Shown: positions 61,585 to 64,000 of the stretch, one piece after another
Position numbering within the stretch: the first letter of the stretch is position 1
Layout: each line of letters opens with the position of its first letter
NCBI GenBank assembly: GCA_017308135.1
Contig: JAFKFM010000006.1
Coordinates: 747,724 to 811,723, forward strand
Length of the DNA: 64,000 nt
Direction: 5' to 3'
Source of the DNA: Alphaproteobacteria bacterium
Lineage (GTDB): Bacteria > Pseudomonadota > Alphaproteobacteria > CACIAM-22H2
The notes under the pieces: model-generated
The model's input: only the letters and a program-made list of their open reading frames with translations
Told to the model about the DNA's origin: nothing
Database searches by the model: none
Translations under genes and position numbers: made by a program

Positions 61585-62513
61585 GCGAGCCTTGCCTGTT
61601 CTGCGGCGGCGCGACGCGCCCCTATCTCGACGACGTGGTCGATAATCGCTTCGGCGCGCCGGGCGTGTGGCATATCCGGGCGTGCGATGCCTGCGGCGGC
61701 CGGCAGACGAGCCCGCGCCCGGACGGCGCGACGCTCAAGCGGCTTTACGAAGCGCATTACAATTACGGCGGCAAAACCGACGGCAACTACGCGTCCGCGC
61801 GCGAGAAATTCTTGTTCTCGCCGTTCTACAAATTGTTGCTCGCGATCGACGGCGATATCTCGTTCCATGGGCGCATGGGAACGGGCCGTCTTCTCGATAT
61901 CGGCTGCAACGAAGGGCGCGGCTTGGCGCTCTACACGCGCAACGGTTTCGCGGCCGAAGGGTTGGAGCTGAATTCCAACGCCGCTACCGTTGCGCGCGCG
62001 CGCGGCTTCACGGTGCACGAGAAGCTGGTCGAGGACTTCGCGCCGGCCGAGAAATACGACGTGGCTGTGCTGTCGAACGTGCTCGAGCACACGCTCGACC
62101 CGCGCGATGCGCTCAAACACGTGAAGCGCATCTTGAAGCCGGGCGGGCAGGTGTGGATCAGCCTGCCGAATGTCGATTCCGCGCTGGCCGAACGCTACGG
62201 CCGCGATTGGGTGAATTGGCACGTGCCCTTCCATATCGTGCACTTCTCCGAAAGCCGGTTGCGCCGCCTGCTGACCGAAACCGGATTTGAGGTCGTGGAG
62301 AGCAAAGCGATCACGCCCGCTTTGTGGGTCGCGCAAAGCTGGATCGCGCATCGCTGGCGCAAGAACTTGACCGATGTCGTGCGCTTGCAGCGCAAGGCGC
62401 CGCTGGTCGCGGGGGCGATGCTGATCGCGCGCTTCGTGCTGTTCCCGCTGCTGTGGCATTGGAACCGCACCGGGCGCGGCGATTGCCTAATCTTCCGCGC
62501 GAAGGCCGTTTGA
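61581..62513 (+). CDS. Methyltransferase with N-terminal zinc ribbon
   Basis: The 310-residue protein starts with two CxxC pairs (CLFCGG and CDACGG, residues 5-10 and about 35-40) that form a zinc ribbon. A class I SAM domain follows, with LLDIGCNEGRGLALY and the acidic EGLELNSN, then VLSNVLEHTLDPRDAL. This layout is common in methyltransferases of sugar and cell-wall clusters. A TGATG junction joins it to the next gene. The acceptor is unknown. Confidence 0.85.
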   Translation: MSEPCLFCGGATRPYLDDVVDNRFGAPGVWHIRACDACGGRQTSPRPDGATLKRLYEAHYNYGGKTDGNYASAREKFLFSPFYKLLLAIDGDISFHGRMGTGRLLDIGCNEGRGLALYTRNGFAAEGLELNSNAATVARARGFTVHEKLVEDFAPAEKYDVAVLSNVLEHTLDPRDALKHVKRILKPGGQVWISLPNVDSALAERYGRDWVNWHVPFHIVHFSESRLRRLLTETGFEVVESKAITPALWVAQSWIAHRWRKNLTDVVRLQRKAPLVAGAMLIARFVLFPLLWHWNRTGRGDCLIFRAKAV

Positions 62514-63691
62514 TGCGCGTCTATGTCTACGACTATCCCGGTCACGCCTTTCCCGTGCAGTTGTCGCGGGCTTTGGCGTCGCGCGGGCACGCGGTGCGCC
62601 ATGTCTGCTTCAAAGCGTTCCAGGCGCCCAAGGGCCCGCTGGAACGGCGCGACGACGATCCGGCGAATTTCGAGCTTGGTTTCACCGAGTTGGACGAACC
62701 GTTCGAGAAGCATTCCTTCGTCAAGCGTTGGGCGCAGGAACGCCGCCTCGGTGCGCTGGTGCGCGAAGATATCCGGCGCTGGAAGCCCGATGCGGTGCTC
62801 GCGGGCAATGCGCCGCTCGATCCGCAAGCCGGCGCCTTCGCCGGTGCGCGCGATGTGGGGGCGGGCTTCGTCTATTGGCTGCAAGACCTCGTCGGCATCG
62901 CGATCCGCAAAATCCTCAGCCGCAAAATCCCGGTCGCGGGCAATGCGGTCGGCCTCTATTACGAGGCGATGGAGGCGCGCTTGCTGCGCCGGTCCGACGC
63001 GGTCGTGTCGATCACCGCGGATTTCGAGCCGCTGCTGAAATCCTGGCAGGTGCAGAACGTTCACACGATCGAGAATTGGGCCGCGCGCGAAGACATTAAA
63101 ATCGCGCCGCGCGACAATGCGTTCGCGCGCGAACAGGGTTTGGTCGGTAAGACCGTGTTTCTCTACTCCGGCACGCTGGGCATGAAGCACGATCCGAGCC
63201 TGCTGCGCGATCTGGCCCTGCACTTGCCCGAGGCGATCATGCTGGTGATTTCCGAAGGGCCGGGGGCGGATTGGTTGAAGGCGCAGAACTTTGCCAATCT
63301 GCGCGTGCTGCCGTTCCAACCCTTCGCGCGTCTGGGCGAAACGCTGGCGAGTGCGGACGTGCTGGTCGCAGTGCTGGAACCCGATGCCGGCATCTTCTCC
63401 GTGCCGTCAAAGGTGCTGACCTATCTTTGCGCCGGACGGCCCATTCTGGCGGCGATTCCGCCCGAGAACCTGTCGGCGCGCATCCTGGTGCGCGAAGGGG
63501 CGGGGCTGGTCGCCAACCCGGCCGATCGGGCGGCATTCCTGGACGGTGCCAAGTCCTTGGCCGCGAACCCGGAAACGCGGGCGGCGATGGGCGCCAAAGC
63601 GCTGGACTACGCGCGGCGAACCTTCGATATTGCGACGATATCCGCCCGATTCGAGGCGATTTTGAAGGGTGTGGTTCGCGCCAAGCCATGA
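62513..63691 (+). CDS. Glycosyltransferase family 4 (WbuB/colanic acid type)
   Basis: This 392-residue GT-B enzyme has an N-terminal strand MRVYVYDYPGHAFPVQLSRA, a hydrophobic loop (GFVYWLQDLVGIAI) as in WbuB-like proteins, VFLYSGTLGMKHDP at the start of the donor half, and LEPDAGIFSVPSKVLTYLCAGRPI as donor site. ATG 62513 overlaps the methyltransferase stop (TGATG). Probable role: transfer of a sugar during LPS or O-chain synthesis. Confidence 0.87.
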   Translation: MRVYVYDYPGHAFPVQLSRALASRGHAVRHVCFKAFQAPKGPLERRDDDPANFELGFTELDEPFEKHSFVKRWAQERRLGALVREDIRRWKPDAVLAGNAPLDPQAGAFAGARDVGAGFVYWLQDLVGIAIRKILSRKIPVAGNAVGLYYEAMEARLLRRSDAVVSITADFEPLLKSWQVQNVHTIENWAAREDIKIAPRDNAFAREQGLVGKTVFLYSGTLGMKHDPSLLRDLALHLPEAIMLVISEGPGADWLKAQNFANLRVLPFQPFARLGETLASADVLVAVLEPDAGIFSVPSKVLTYLCAGRPILAAIPPENLSARILVREGAGLVANPADRAAFLDGAKSLAANPETRAAMGAKALDYARRTFDIATISARFEAILKGVVRAKP

Positions 63692-64000
63692 CCGGTTTCG
63701 ATCCCAAAAGCTTCTATCAATCGGAATTCGTCGAGCATCGCGCCGTCGCGGAAGCGACGCATCGCGCGCTGGAGGAATCCTTCGTCCGCCTGCTCGCGCA
63801 ATCGGTCGCGACGATCCGCAACGGCGGCAAGATCCTGTTTTGCGGCAACGGGGGCTCGGCGTCGGATGCGCAACATTTGGCGACCGAACTGACCGTCCGC
63901 TACGTCAAGAACCGCCCGGCCATCGCCGCGATCGCGCTGACGACCGATACCTCGGCGCTGACCGCGATCGGCAACGATATCGGGTTCGAATATCTGTTTT
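63688..64000 (+). CDS. gmhA: Phosphoheptose isomerase (SIS domain), cut by window end
   Basis: The 104 visible residues begin with a helical segment (SEFVEHRAVAEATHRALEES) and the SIS sugar-phosphate motif FCGNGGSASDAQHLATEL, followed by LTTDTSALTAIGNDIGFEYLF. These blocks identify GmhA, which converts sedoheptulose 7-phosphate to D-glycero-D-manno-heptose 7-phosphate for LPS core heptose. It overlaps the preceding glycosyltransferase in an ATGA junction. The C-terminal part lies beyond the window. Confidence 0.9.
   Translation, partial: MTGFDPKSFYQSEFVEHRAVAEATHRALEESFVRLLAQSVATIRNGGKILFCGNGGSASDAQHLATELTVRYVKNRPAIAAIALTTDTSALTAIGNDIGFEYLF

Overview
The window is high-GC, gene-dense DNA from what looks like a free-living alphaproteobacterium, probably in or near Rhodospirillales. 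Three features point that way: an F1-only ATP synthase operon (atpHAGDC, without the F0 genes), a TCA run mdh-sucC-sucD-sucA-sucB-lpd, and the series DUF484-xerC-priA-atpH. This placement is by memory of gene order, not by a search. I see no rRNA, tRNA, CRISPR array, insertion sequence, phage gene or integration scar. No stretch over 300 bases lacks a gene; the largest gap is the 254-base region before atpH.

Layout. 1-5482: end of a possible HMG-CoA lyase, a CaiB/BaiF CoA-transferase, a three-gene TRAP transporter with a terminator after its binding-protein gene, and a second binding protein of the TAXI type. 5472-14175 (minus strand): a surface-glycan cluster with three glycosyltransferases, a flippase, an asparagine-synthase-type amidotransferase and two sister methyltransferases, preceded by a small secreted protein. 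14245-17609: flavin reductase, MFS transporter, BluB (vitamin B12 lower-ligand synthesis) and a fumarylacetoacetase-family enzyme. 17699-19755: an iron island with bfd, bacterioferritin and an unknown three-gene operon; each half is preceded by a copy of the same 15-base Fur-like site. 19752-31350: MscS channel with a cyclic-nucleotide domain, SDR, Bax-inhibitor-1 protein, PAS histidine kinase, a YbbA/YbbP-type ABC system divergent from a TesA-type esterase, DUF2306, FIST, aldo/keto reductase and ThpR.

31347-34447: a group that removes or repairs protein modifications (fructosamine-kinase family, LMW phosphatase, CobB sirtuin), followed by ZapE. 34478-38552: YHS protein, then a TetR regulator divergent from a DevC-DevA-DevB-type exporter with a clear operator. 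38711-47485: the TCA operon and 2-oxoglutarate dehydrogenase genes. 47492-58178: xerC, DUF484, priA, a sensor-kinase-like protein lacking its catalytic residues, and the F1 ATP synthase operon. 58193-64000: a DNA glycosylase, a VWA protein, and a second glycan cluster of tightly overlapping glycosyltransferase and methyltransferase genes ending in a truncated gmhA, which suggests heptose-containing LPS core synthesis.

The best candidates for something undescribed are the operon at 18666-19755, where the first and third proteins look like diverged paralogues around a 33-residue membrane peptide; the 49-residue membrane ORF wedged between bfd and bfr; the catalytically dead sensor kinase divergent from atpHAGDC; and a glycosyltransferase whose natural start appears to be ATT.
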